Shown here piece by piece: positions 55,032 to 63,288 of a DNA stretch of 64,000 bases; the stretch's first letter is position 1; every line of letters starts with the position of its first letter. The DNA comes from Sedimentibacter sp. (GTDB lineage Bacteria; Bacillota; Clostridia; Tissierellales; Sedimentibacteraceae): NCBI GenBank assembly GCA_018436705.1, contig JAHDLA010000004.1:62001-126000 (forward strand), in the 5' to 3' direction. Position numbers and translations under genes: made by a program. The notes under the pieces were generated by a model. The model was given only the letters and a program-made list of their open reading frames with translations. It was not told the origin of the DNA and searched no databases.

Positions 55032-55817
55032 ATGAAAGACAAGCTTTTTACAGTTCTTACATATTGTTTTTTAGCAGCAGCATTGCTTTTTTTGTTGATA
55101 CCACTTGTTTTATTAGTGTCCAGAGGTATCAACAGCGTCATGACATGTATTAAGTCGGAAGAGATAATATTTTCAATCAGATTAAGTCTTATAACATCAA
55201 GTATTTCAACATTATTATGCCTGATCATATCATTGCCTTCTTCATATTGCCTGGCAAGGCTGAGTAAAGGCTATGATAAAATAGCTTCAGTATTGATTTT
55301 TCTGCCCATGTCTTTACCTCATTTAGTATCCGGTATAGCGCTGCTTCTTTTTTTAGGAAATTCAGGAATGGGCAGAATGTTATCAAAGTTTGGAATCGAA
55401 TTTGTTTTCACGAAAAAAGGCATTGTTGCGGCTCAGGTTTTTGTAAACATGCCATTTATGATTAAAATACTGAAAACAGCTATTGAAGATTCAGGAAGTA
55501 AAATGGAATTTATTTCACGCACATTGGGTTGCAGTAGATTTCAGTCATTTATATATGTTGTAATTCCTCAGATAAAAAGCAGTATTCTGTCTTCGGCAGT
55601 AATTGTATGGTCCAGGGCTCTGGGAGAATTTGGAGCGGTAATCATGCTGGCGGGAACAACAAGAATGAAAACAGAAGTGCTTCCTACGGCAATATTTTTA
55701 AACATGTCTACAGGAGATTTGGATATAGCTATAGGAACTGCAACAATTTTAATAAGTATTTCCTTATTATCTATGCTCTTATTTGAAATTATAGAGAGAA
55801 AACACACTAATTATTAA
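55032..55817 (+). CDS. modB: Molybdate/tungstate ABC transporter permease ModB
   Basis: A 261-residue permease with about six helices. The EAA-type loop lies near residues 157-190 (EFISRTLGCSRFQSFIYVVIPQIKSSI), and ALGEFGAVIMLAG near 196-208 is the ModB/CysT signature. It starts 13 bases after modA without a clear ribosome site, so coupling to modA translation is likely. Confidence 0.92.
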   Translation: MKDKLFTVLTYCFLAAALLFLLIPLVLLVSRGINSVMTCIKSEEIIFSIRLSLITSSISTLLCLIISLPSSYCLARLSKGYDKIASVLIFLPMSLPHLVSGIALLLFLGNSGMGRMLSKFGIEFVFTKKGIVAAQVFVNMPFMIKILKTAIEDSGSKMEFISRTLGCSRFQSFIYVVIPQIKSSILSSAVIVWSRALGEFGAVIMLAGTTRMKTEVLPTAIFLNMSTGDLDIAIGTATILISISLLSMLLFEIIERKHTNY

Positions 55818-55829
55818 AAAGGATATCAT

Positions 55830-56585
55830 ATGCTGGAAATAAAAAATATAAAATTAAAACTTGGCAAGTTTTGCTTAAGAAATGTTAATATTAATATAAA
55901 GGCAGGAGAATATTTTGTCATACTTGGACCCAGCGGTGCTGGAAAAACTGTCCTTCTTGAAACAATAGCAGGGCTTTACCCACCTGATAAAGGAAGTATA
56001 TATTATAATAAAAGAAATCTTCTCAAGCTTTCTCCCGAAAAAAGGAATGTGGGGTTTGTATATCAAAATTATGAACTTTTTCCTCACATGACAGTAAAAG
56101 ATAACATTACATTTGGACCTAAAATAAGGAAGGTAAGCAAAAGTGTTATCGAGGAGAAATTATGCATACTAGTTTCAATGCTCAAAATAGACCATTTATT
56201 GGACAGATATCCTGCAAGGCTTAGCGGGGGAGAAAAGCAGAGGGTCGCTTTAGCTAGAGCTCTTATAATATCTCCAGAAATATTACTTTTGGATGAACCA
56301 ATGAGTGCTCTTGATATGAATATAAAGCTGAAGCTTCAACAGGAGATAAAAAATATACATAAAAGACTCAAAACTACCGTTATTCATGTTACCCATGATG
56401 TGGACGAGGCTGTTTACTTATCAGACAGAATAGGCGTAATGGATGAAGGAAGATTATTATCAACATGTGACAGCAGAAATATATACAATGAAGGGGATGC
56501 GTTATTTTTAAAAGAAACTTTAGAAATTCAAGAAGAAAGGCGGAAGGAAAATGGACTTATATTTGGATTTACAAAACAGATTTAA
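55830..56585 (+). CDS. modC: Molybdate/tungstate ABC transporter ATPase ModC
   Basis: A 251-residue ABC ATPase. Walker A is GPSGAGKT at 33-40, the Q-loop FVYQNYELFPHMTV is near 75, the signature LSGGEKQRVALARAL near 133, and Walker B ILLLDEPMSALD near 153. It lacks the C-terminal MOP oxyanion-binding domain of E. coli ModC, being about 100 residues shorter. The gene overlaps the following DUF364 gene by 35 bases. Confidence 0.92.
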   Translation: MLEIKNIKLKLGKFCLRNVNINIKAGEYFVILGPSGAGKTVLLETIAGLYPPDKGSIYYNKRNLLKLSPEKRNVGFVYQNYELFPHMTVKDNITFGPKIRKVSKSVIEEKLCILVSMLKIDHLLDRYPARLSGGEKQRVALARALIISPEILLLDEPMSALDMNIKLKLQQEIKNIHKRLKTTVIHVTHDVDEAVYLSDRIGVMDEGRLLSTCDSRNIYNEGDALFLKETLEIQEERRKENGLIFGFTKQI

Positions 56586-57279
56586 AAAAATAGTTTCAGA
56601 CAGCAATTTAGATAAAGAGGGTATTTTTGTTACCACTTCTGCGTTGACTCCGGAGGAAGCAATTGGAATTACCTCTAGAAAAGATTATCCACTTTTAAAC
56701 GGCAAAGAGGTTTTAATAAATGCTGAATTTAAGGGAGCTATAGGCCAGGCATTTACTGATGCTCCAACTGTATTCAGGGGAAACATACAAGACATTATAA
56801 ATATGGATTTATCAAATAATAGGAACAAGGCGCTTTTTATTGCCTCATTAAATGCTGTTTTAAAATACCTTGGACTAATAAGCAATACTGTTCATTGTAA
56901 GAATCAGGAACCTGAGCTTTGCGGAAACGAATTTGTCAAGAACTTGAAGGATAAATTCGGAAATGTCAATATAGGGTTAGTAGGTTTTCAGCCGGCAATT
57001 TTAGATAATATCAGAAAGCATTTTTCTGTAAGGGTTTTAGACCTTGATGACAATAATATCGGCAAAATAAAGTATAATACTATGGTGGAAGACAGCAGAG
57101 AAAAAACCCATGATGTTATTAATTGGTCAGATTTACTTCTGGTTACCGGCAGTACTGTAACTAACGGCACTATTACACAGTTTCTATCTTTGGATAAGCC
57201 TGTGTTTTTTTTCGGTACAACTATAGCAGGTACAGCATATTTAAAAGACCTTGAAAGGCTGTGCTTCTATTCTGCATAA
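56551..57279 (+). CDS. DUF4213/DUF364 protein, putative metal-chelating
   Basis: A 242-residue soluble protein. The N-terminal part (about 8-95) contains FVTTSALTPEEAIGITSRKDYPLLNGKEVLI, which fits the DUF4213 domain. The C-terminal part (about 118-240) is a Rossmann-like DUF364 domain (VNIGLVGFQPAIL, LLVTGSTVTNGTITQF, FFFGTTIAGTAYL). The family is described as putative heavy-metal chelating; no enzyme activity is established. Its start lies 35 bases inside modC after GGAAGG, so it belongs to the mod operon, and a terminator follows. A role in metal-oxyanion handling or signalling is inference. Confidence 0.85.
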   Translation: MDLYLDLQNRFKKIVSDSNLDKEGIFVTTSALTPEEAIGITSRKDYPLLNGKEVLINAEFKGAIGQAFTDAPTVFRGNIQDIINMDLSNNRNKALFIASLNAVLKYLGLISNTVHCKNQEPELCGNEFVKNLKDKFGNVNIGLVGFQPAILDNIRKHFSVRVLDLDDNNIGKIKYNTMVEDSREKTHDVINWSDLLLVTGSTVTNGTITQFLSLDKPVFFFGTTIAGTAYLKDLERLCFYSA

Positions 57280-57354
57280 AAAGCCGGGTATATTTAGTGT
57301 TTTCTTTCTTTTGAGAAGCATTGGAAATATTTTTTACTTAGTTAAAAATATTTA

Positions 57355-57398
57355 AAAAATTCCCAAGTATGCATATTGCGATTCGGGAATTTTTTTTG
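57355..57398 (+). terminator. Terminator after the mod-DUF364 operon
   Basis: AAAAATTCCC (57355-57364) pairs with GGGAATTTTT (57385-57394) around a 20-base loop, followed by a T run. The rest of the 255-base gap to the next gene is AT-rich, with only a weak promoter candidate (TTGCAT 57465, TATAAC 57487). Confidence 0.82.
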
Positions 57399-57534
57399 TA
57401 TATTTTTACTCAGCTGTATCCTGATCCAGAAGCATATTAACTAGATAAAAATCATTTCTATGATTTGCATGTTATAATTGGTGGTATATAACATTGTGGT
57501 ATAAACTATTAAACTCTATAGTAAGGAGACACAA

Positions 57535-58521
57535 ATGAACCATATAGGAAATATAATACATAAATTAAGATTAAAGCAGGGAATGAGTCGAAAAAAATTG
57601 TGCGAAAATATTTGTTCTGACAAATATCTCTACATGGTTGAAAAAGGGTTGCGCAGCCCTTCAACGGAGATAGTCAGGCTGCTCAGCATCAGACTTGGAA
57701 ATAACTTGTTTGAATATTATGAATTTCTTGACTGTGATGAGCCGATTCAGGTTAATAAATTGGTTAATAAATTTACTATGTACAGAGCAATTGCTGATTT
57801 TAATAAATTAGAGGAAGCTAACGACAGAGCTGCCAAGTTGCCGGACTTTAAAAAAGCTCCGTGGAAGTATGAAATAGAGGTTAATAACGTAGCTCATTCT
57901 GTATTTGTAGATCATAAATATGAGGTTGTAATAGAAAAAATCAATCAACTTATTGATAAAATAGAACCTAGGTATAGGGAAGAAGGGTTTACGGCAAATT
58001 TGTATATTATGCTATCTACGTGTTATCAATTTTATCACAACATTGAAAAGTCAAAAGAAGCAATATTGAAGGCAAATGAAATACTGAACAATAAAACTAT
58101 GCTTCCAAGATACTCACAAATTATAATATCCGTCAAGTTGAATATAATGACACTTGCTCATATCAGCGGGGAGAATGATTTAGCCATAGAGCATGGAATA
58201 TGGATAAACCACTACCAACTGGAAACAAATACATATGAGCGGGCTAATTTCACATACTATTATCTTGCTTATGCTTATTATAACAAAGAAATGAAGAAAG
58301 AAGCTGTTGAATGGTTTGAAAAATGTCTTTATGAATTGCTCATACATTACAGTCCTGTACCTGCATACTATATATCAACGTACGGACCTTTCTATGAATT
58401 ATTCAGCAGAGATTATATAAGCGAAGAACTGATTAATAAAATAAAAAAACAATATAGTTTTATAGGTAATGCTAAGAAACAAGACGAATTAAAAACTACT
58501 AAGGCAAATGAGATATCTTGA
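57535..58521 (+). CDS. XRE-type regulator with TPR-like C-terminal domain
   Basis: A 328-residue protein. Residues 4-60 form an XRE helix-turn-helix (IIHKLRLKQGMSRKKLCENI, YLYMVEKGLRSPSTEIVRLLS). The remaining 260 residues are helical repeats with aromatic-rich TPR-like segments (FTYYYLAYAYYNKEMKKEAVEWFEKCLYEL). This layout is that of Rgg/PlcR-type (RNPP) regulators, which respond to short peptides. No small peptide gene with a signal sequence was found beside it. Its targets are unknown. Confidence 0.85.
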   Translation: MNHIGNIIHKLRLKQGMSRKKLCENICSDKYLYMVEKGLRSPSTEIVRLLSIRLGNNLFEYYEFLDCDEPIQVNKLVNKFTMYRAIADFNKLEEANDRAAKLPDFKKAPWKYEIEVNNVAHSVFVDHKYEVVIEKINQLIDKIEPRYREEGFTANLYIMLSTCYQFYHNIEKSKEAILKANEILNNKTMLPRYSQIIISVKLNIMTLAHISGENDLAIEHGIWINHYQLETNTYERANFTYYYLAYAYYNKEMKKEAVEWFEKCLYELLIHYSPVPAYYISTYGPFYELFSRDYISEELINKIKKQYSFIGNAKKQDELKTTKANEIS

Positions 58522-58706
58522 TGAATCCCATATTAAAACTATTAACTTGATTTTTGAAGTTAAGTATATTATGCTAATAAAAAGGTGCATAATAAATCAT
58601 AGTAAAACATGCAATTATTGGATATATATTAAATAATAATATTTGTAGATAATAATGCCTTTAGCATCTTAAGAGCCAATGAATTTAAATACGAAAGGGA
58701 AATAAT

Positions 58707-59372
58707 ATGAAATGGTTAAATAAACTTGAAAGAAAATTTGGTCGTTATGCTATAACGAATTTAATGCATTACATAATTGGAATAACTATGGCAGTATATA
58801 TTGCACAATATATTCTAAACATATCACTTTACAACTATTTAGTTTTTATTCCGGACTTAATTATTAAAGGGCAGATTTGGAGAATAATAACCTTTATTTT
58901 CATACCGCCGGCTACATCAATTATTTTCATTGTATTTGTTATGTATTTTTATTACATGATGGGAACAACTCTTGAAAATGAATGGGGATCATTTAAATTT
59001 AACATGTACTATCTCTTTGGTATGGCAGGTACAATTATTGCTGCATTTTTAACAGGGGCAGGAACCAGTACCTACTTGAACTTATCGCTGTTTCTTGCAT
59101 TTGCATACCTGTTCCCTAATGTAGAAATATTGCTGTTTTTTGTTATTCCAGTCAAAGTTAAGTGGATTGCATATCTGGACTGGGCATTTTTCATCATCAG
59201 CTTGATTTTTGGAACTATGAGTACCAAAGTTGCTGTTATTGCATCGTTGATTAATTTCTTTATCTTCTTTGGAGGAGATTTTATTGATTATATAAAATAT
59301 CAGAGAAAATACGGTGCAACAAGAAGAAATTTTAAAAGAGAGATGAAAAAATATAAAGACGGCTGGCAATAA
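58707..59372 (+). CDS. Rhomboid-fold membrane protein lacking protease residues
   Basis: A 221-residue protein with six predicted helices. The early part is rhomboid-like: GQIWRIITFIFIPP near residue 54 and EWGSFKFNMYYLFGM near 95 correspond to the WR and E-x-WG motifs. The catalytic GxSG of helix 4 and the histidine of helix 6 are missing; the equivalent region reads STYLNLSLFLAFAYLFP. It is thus likely a pseudoprotease of the rhomboid superfamily. It ends in a basic tail. Function unknown. Confidence 0.78.
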   Translation: MKWLNKLERKFGRYAITNLMHYIIGITMAVYIAQYILNISLYNYLVFIPDLIIKGQIWRIITFIFIPPATSIIFIVFVMYFYYMMGTTLENEWGSFKFNMYYLFGMAGTIIAAFLTGAGTSTYLNLSLFLAFAYLFPNVEILLFFVIPVKVKWIAYLDWAFFIISLIFGTMSTKVAVIASLINFFIFFGGDFIDYIKYQRKYGATRRNFKREMKKYKDGWQ

Positions 59373-59453
59373 ACATTGAACTCATAACTATCTAAGTATA
59401 AACAATATTAGGAAGTAGAGAAATATAATGTAAATTTATTATAAAATAAAAGT

Positions 59454-59487
59454 CCTGTTATTTAAATGTAAATAACAGGTTTTTATT
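59454..59487. terminator. Bidirectional terminator between rhomboid-like gene and sigma-54 activator
   Basis: CCTGTTATTTA (59454-59464) pairs perfectly with TAAATAACAGG (59469-59479) around an AATG loop, with T runs on the plus side and A-rich sequence on the other. The neighbouring genes converge. Confidence 0.92.
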
Positions 59488-59534
59488 TGCAGTATTAAAA
59501 TCGGTTTAATTTTTGCATGATTTTTGGCTGTTTA

Positions 59535-60959
59535 TTAATCTTTTAGAGACTTCAAATTATGTTTTTTTATTTTGCGGTAGACATTAGATAAATCTAGCTT
59601 TAATATTTGTGCAATTTTTGACGGAGACTTGTATTGCTCCAGCAGATTACTCAATAATTGCTTTTCGCATTCATCCATATAAGAGCTTAATGAAAATGTT
59701 TCATCATAGTATGAAGAATCTGTAGCTGATGAGGTGTTTGTTGTCGAAACTGTGCTGTTGGTTTTATCTTCGTTTTGAGGCAGAAGTTCCTTAGGAACAG
59801 TTGAAATTATTAATTCTGTATCAGGAGATGATACAATCAGCCGTTCGATAAAATTTCGCAGTTCTCTAACATTTCCGGGCCATTCATAAGAAAGGATGGC
59901 ATTCAATATACTTTCATCCAATGCTTTTATACAATTATATTTTTCACAAAAATATTGTATATAGAACAAAGATAATGGAATTATGTCTTCTTTGCGTTCG
60001 AATAGAGGCGGAATATATGCTGATACTACATTGATACGGTAAAATAAATCTGATCGGAATAGTTTTTTGCTAACAAGAAATGGAAGGTCTTCATTTGTGG
60101 CGCATATTAAACGGAAGTCAATTTTTTTTGGTACGATAGATCCGAGACGTGTAACTTGTTTGGTTTCAAGTACACGCAAAAGCTTTGCTTGAAGCCCAAG
60201 CGGCATGGAGTTGATTTCGTCTAAAAATAATGTACCGCCGTTAGCCGCTTCAATTAAACCTTCTTTTCCGGAAGAAGATGCTCCGCTGAATGCGCCTTTT
60301 TCATAGCCATATAATTCAGATTCCATGAGGTTTTCTGGAATTGCAGCACAATTTAGTACAACAAATGGATTTTTTTTGCGTAGACTGGTTTGATGAATAT
60401 ATTTTGTCAAAACTTCCTTGCCTACACCTGATGGCCCAGAGATTAATATCGATGCATCTGTCTTAGATACATGAGATAGCATTTCAAGCAATTGTTTCAT
60501 TTGAGGGCTTTCAGCTATAATATCAAATTGTTTAGCTTTGGGATTTACTATATGTCCTGTAATAACATGCCGATTTAATATGCCGGCTTGAACACGTTTA
60601 CTTGTTTTTTCAATTGGTTCCTGCGTAAAAAAGATGTATTTGATTGAACCATCAGAATTAAAGGTTGGGGTAGCTGTAGTAAGAAAATGATATATTTTAT
60701 TAAATATAAAGTCATTAATTGTAACAATAGTAGTTACAGGAGCTTTTTTTTCCATAACAATATCCCAGACACTATAAGTCAAGTATCCTTGCTCTTTAAA
60801 TTTTGGAATAGACATACCAATATAACTATCTCGTGATCTATTAAGAATATTACAATATTCATTGTTAACGTACAAATAGTTGCCTTTAGCGTCTAATACA
60901 AAAATACCCAAATCTATATTTTCTAGTACTGTCGTTACAAATTCATAACTATAGTCCAT
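59535..60959 (-). CDS. Sigma-54-dependent PAS/AAA+/Fis activator of the BKACE operon
   Basis: A 474-residue enhancer-binding protein. A PAS domain (about 5-115, GIFVLDAKGNYLYVNNEYC) senses an unknown signal. The AAA+ domain has Walker A SGPSGVGKEV near 178, the sigma-54 loop GAFSGA near 228 (a Ser in place of Thr of GAFTGA), and Walker B GGTLFLDEINSM near 243. A Fis-type helix-turn-helix ends the protein (KIAQILKLDLSNVYRKIKKHNL). I chose the ATG at 60959, because GGGAGAT lies eight bases upstream; a longer frame extends into the regulatory region without a ribosome site. Divergent from the operon it most likely controls. Confidence 0.93.
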   Translation of the reverse strand: MDYSYEFVTTVLENIDLGIFVLDAKGNYLYVNNEYCNILNRSRDSYIGMSIPKFKEQGYLTYSVWDIVMEKKAPVTTIVTINDFIFNKIYHFLTTATPTFNSDGSIKYIFFTQEPIEKTSKRVQAGILNRHVITGHIVNPKAKQFDIIAESPQMKQLLEMLSHVSKTDASILISGPSGVGKEVLTKYIHQTSLRKKNPFVVLNCAAIPENLMESELYGYEKGAFSGASSSGKEGLIEAANGGTLFLDEINSMPLGLQAKLLRVLETKQVTRLGSIVPKKIDFRLICATNEDLPFLVSKKLFRSDLFYRINVVSAYIPPLFERKEDIIPLSLFYIQYFCEKYNCIKALDESILNAILSYEWPGNVRELRNFIERLIVSSPDTELIISTVPKELLPQNEDKTNSTVSTTNTSSATDSSYYDETFSLSSYMDECEKQLLSNLLEQYKSPSKIAQILKLDLSNVYRKIKKHNLKSLKD

Positions 60960-61014
60960 AAAACTATCTCCCATTATAAGTATTTCGATTATTTGACTAA
61001 TAATATCATATGAT

Positions 61015-61057
61015 TTGCAATGTCGCAAGAAATAATTGCAATATTGCAAATATTTGC
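61015..61057 (+). promoter_or_regulatory. TTGCAA-type upstream activator sites
   Basis: Three related palindromes stand in a row: TTGCAATGTCGCAA (61015-61028), the perfect TTGCAATATTGCAA (61036-61049), and GCAAATATTTGC (61046-61057). The first two are centred 21 bases apart, two helical turns. More TTGCGAT half sites follow to about 61178. They lie about 150-190 bases before the sigma-54 promoter and are the likely enhancer for the divergent activator. Confidence 0.68.
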
Positions 61058-61201
61058 GATTTTGCTATTGATTTTATATAAATATGCAATTAAATTTAAG
61101 AGCGCAATAATTTAAAAATTAATCGCATATTTTTTTGTTATGCTTTAACCACCTTACATAAGCAGAAATAAAATTGCGATAAAAACAAGTAGAAATAAAA
61201 T

Positions 61202-61217
61202 TGGCATGCTAGTTGCT
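61202..61217 (+). promoter_or_regulatory. Sigma-54 (-24/-12) promoter of the BKACE operon
   Basis: TGGCATGCTAGTTGCT matches the sigma-54 consensus, with GG (61203-61204) and GC (61215-61216) ten bases apart. It lies 55 bases before the dehydrogenase start. The divergent gene encodes a sigma-54 activator. Confidence 0.87.
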
Positions 61218-61272
61218 ATTAAAAATAATATAAAAAATATATTTTTTAAATGTAATTGTGGAGGTTAACATT

Positions 61273-62319
61273 ATGAGAATTGCTATTTTAGGTTGCGGGG
61301 CTATGGGCACTGTTCTTGGTGCATTCTTGACTAAGAATGGAATTTCTGTAGATTTTATCGATACCTACGAAGAACATATAAAAGAACTGAATAAAAATGG
61401 TGCTCATATTATTGGCAAGACTGATTTTACAGTTCCTGTTAAAGCTATTACACCTAATCAGATGGAAGGTATTTACGATATTGTGTTTTTGTTCACTAAA
61501 CAAACTGCTAATAAAGATACCCTTCCTAAGCTGCTCCCGCATTTAGGTGAGAACAGCACTGTCTGTACACTTCAAAACGGTGTGCCGGAGCCTTTTGTTG
61601 CAAAATATGTTGGCGAAAGCCGTACGGTTGGAGGTGCGGTTTTATGGAGCGCAACTTTTTCTGCTCCCGGTGTCTCAGAATTGACTCAGGATGTGAGCAA
61701 TCTTGATCATTTTTTTGATATTGGAGAAATAAACGGAAAGATTACTTATCGCATACAAAAAATTGCAGAAATTCTAAACCACATGGGCGCAGCATCAATT
61801 TCAACTAACCTCATGGCTTCCAGATGGGGTAAATTGGTCAATAATGCATGCGTAAGCGGCATGTCTGCTGCGTGTGGATGTACATTTGGTGAAGTGTTCC
61901 AAAATGAAAAAGCAAGAGCTTGTGTGAGTTATTTAGGACGCGAGGTTAAAGTTTGCTGTGAGGCAGAAGGCTATGAATTGCCGCCGCTGGTTTTGGGATT
62001 ATCTCCTGCTTCCTTATCCCTTAAAAATCAAGAGCAGTTTAATGAAAATCAGCAGATGTTTATATACATGTATTCTTTTGCACCAGGTGCTAAAGCTAGT
62101 ATGCTTCAAGATTTGGAAAAGGGTAAGGTTACAGAGGTCGAAATGATTAACGGTTACATTTCTGAGATTGGTAGGAAACATGGAATTCCAACTCCTTTTA
62201 ATGACACTGTTATAGAAATTGTTAAAAAAATTGAGAATAAGGAATTACCTTTGTCCATGAGCAATTTAAAATATTTTAATGATGATTGGTTCACTTACAA
62301 TATGTACAAAGCAAGATAG
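61273..62319 (+). CDS. Ketopantoate reductase-family dehydrogenase
   Basis: A 348-residue NAD(P)-dependent enzyme of the ApbA/PanE family. The nucleotide-binding motif is LGCGAMGTVLGAFL at residues 5-18. Catalytic-type residues are kept: the lysine and asparagine in SRWGKLVNNACVSG near 180 and the glutamate in VTEVEMINGYI near 285. Length is somewhat above PanE (about 300). The start is the ATG at 61273, seven bases after GGAGGTT. Its place before BKACE and thiolase genes under sigma-54 control suggests oxidation of a beta-hydroxy acid to the beta-keto acid rather than pantothenate synthesis. That is inference. Confidence 0.85.
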   Translation: MRIAILGCGAMGTVLGAFLTKNGISVDFIDTYEEHIKELNKNGAHIIGKTDFTVPVKAITPNQMEGIYDIVFLFTKQTANKDTLPKLLPHLGENSTVCTLQNGVPEPFVAKYVGESRTVGGAVLWSATFSAPGVSELTQDVSNLDHFFDIGEINGKITYRIQKIAEILNHMGAASISTNLMASRWGKLVNNACVSGMSAACGCTFGEVFQNEKARACVSYLGREVKVCCEAEGYELPPLVLGLSPASLSLKNQEQFNENQQMFIYMYSFAPGAKASMLQDLEKGKVTEVEMINGYISEIGRKHGIPTPFNDTVIEIVKKIENKELPLSMSNLKYFNDDWFTYNMYKAR

Positions 62320-62374
62320 TCTAAATTATATCTGTATATTTTATAAATAAAAATGAGTTTTAGGAGGATGAGTT

Positions 62375-63214
62375 TTGAAAAATAAAGTAATAATTTCATG
62401 TGCTTTAACAGGTGCTTGGCCATCAAAAGAGAAGAATCCAGCTGTACCGTATACACCACGGGAAATAGCTGATGCTGCTTATGCAAGCTGGCAAGCGGGG
62501 GCTGCCATTGTACATCTTCATATGAGAGATGTTAATGGCAAAGGGACTATGGATATAGAAAAGTTTAGAGAAAGCGTTTACTTAATTAGGGAACATAAAG
62601 ATTGTGATGTAATTATTAATTGCACTTCATCCGGAGGAGCAGATTTAACAGAAGAGGAAAGAATGGCTCATTTTATTGGAATTCCCGAGATTGAAATGGG
62701 ATCATACGATATCGGATCATTTAACTGGGGAGATAGCGGAATATTTGACAATAATCCTGCCTTCTTAAAAAAGCTATCCGCCGTTTACAAGCAATATAAT
62801 GTTAAGCCTGAAGTGGAGATATTCGATTATGGTATGCTTGGAAATGCTAAACATTACATTGAAAAAAAATATATTGAAGGTCCTATGTGGTGCCAGCTTG
62901 TACTAGGGGTTTTAGGTGCAATGGATGCAACCGTAGAAAATTTATTATATTTATCGCAACATCTCCCAGAAGATGCTATATGGTCGGCCTGCGGAATAGG
63001 AAAGGCACACCTTCCTGTAATGTATGCAGCTTTAGCGTTAGGCGGACATTTGCGTGTTGGTCTTGAAGATAATCTTTACATGTCCCATGGAAATAAAGCT
63101 ACAAATCCATTAATGGTTGAGAGAGCCGTAAGAGTTGTCAGGGAATTTGGTAAGCAACCGGCTACTCCAACAGAGGCGCGTGGTATTCTCGGCATTAAAC
63201 AATTTATCGGCTAA
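62375..63214 (+). CDS. BKACE-family beta-keto acid cleavage enzyme (DUF849)
   Basis: A 279-residue zinc enzyme of the family of 3-keto-5-aminohexanoate cleavage enzyme (Kce). Such enzymes convert a beta-keto acid plus acetyl-CoA to acetoacetate and a new acyl-CoA. The N-terminus SCALTGAWPSKEKNPAVPYTPREIADAA and the metal-binding VHLHMRD near residue 48 are diagnostic, as are INCTSSGG near 86 and VGLEDNLYMSHGNKATN near 227. The start is TTG at 62375, seven bases after TAGGAGG. The actual substrate is unknown; lysine-pathway partners kamA, kamD and kdd are not beside it. Confidence 0.92.
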   Translation: MKNKVIISCALTGAWPSKEKNPAVPYTPREIADAAYASWQAGAAIVHLHMRDVNGKGTMDIEKFRESVYLIREHKDCDVIINCTSSGGADLTEEERMAHFIGIPEIEMGSYDIGSFNWGDSGIFDNNPAFLKKLSAVYKQYNVKPEVEIFDYGMLGNAKHYIEKKYIEGPMWCQLVLGVLGAMDATVENLLYLSQHLPEDAIWSACGIGKAHLPVMYAALALGGHLRVGLEDNLYMSHGNKATNPLMVERAVRVVREFGKQPATPTEARGILGIKQFIG

Positions 63215-63233
63215 TATGGCTGTTTACAATTAG

Positions 63234-63262
63234 GGCAGGTATATAGTCATGTATATCCTGCC
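63234..63262 (+). other. Intercistronic hairpin between BKACE and thiolase genes
   Basis: GGCAGG-T-ATATA (63234-63245) pairs with TATATCCTGCC (63252-63262), leaving one bulged T and a GTCATG loop. No T run follows, so it is more likely an RNA-stability or processing element than a terminator. Confidence 0.5.
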
Positions 63263-63288
63263 AATATATTAAGAATTTAGGAGGTATT

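Noticed and set aside
58522..58706. A small signalling-peptide gene beside the XRE/TPR regulator.
   Set aside because: No frame with a ribosome site and hydrophobic or secreted character was found in the 185-base gap.
61273..62319. Annotation as panE of pantothenate synthesis.
   Set aside because: The family residues allow it, but no panB, panC or panD is nearby, and the gene is in a sigma-54 catabolic operon, so the symbol was withheld.
62375..63214. Annotation as kce of lysine fermentation.
   Set aside because: None of the lysine aminomutase or kdd genes is beside it within the window; BKACE enzymes have many substrates.
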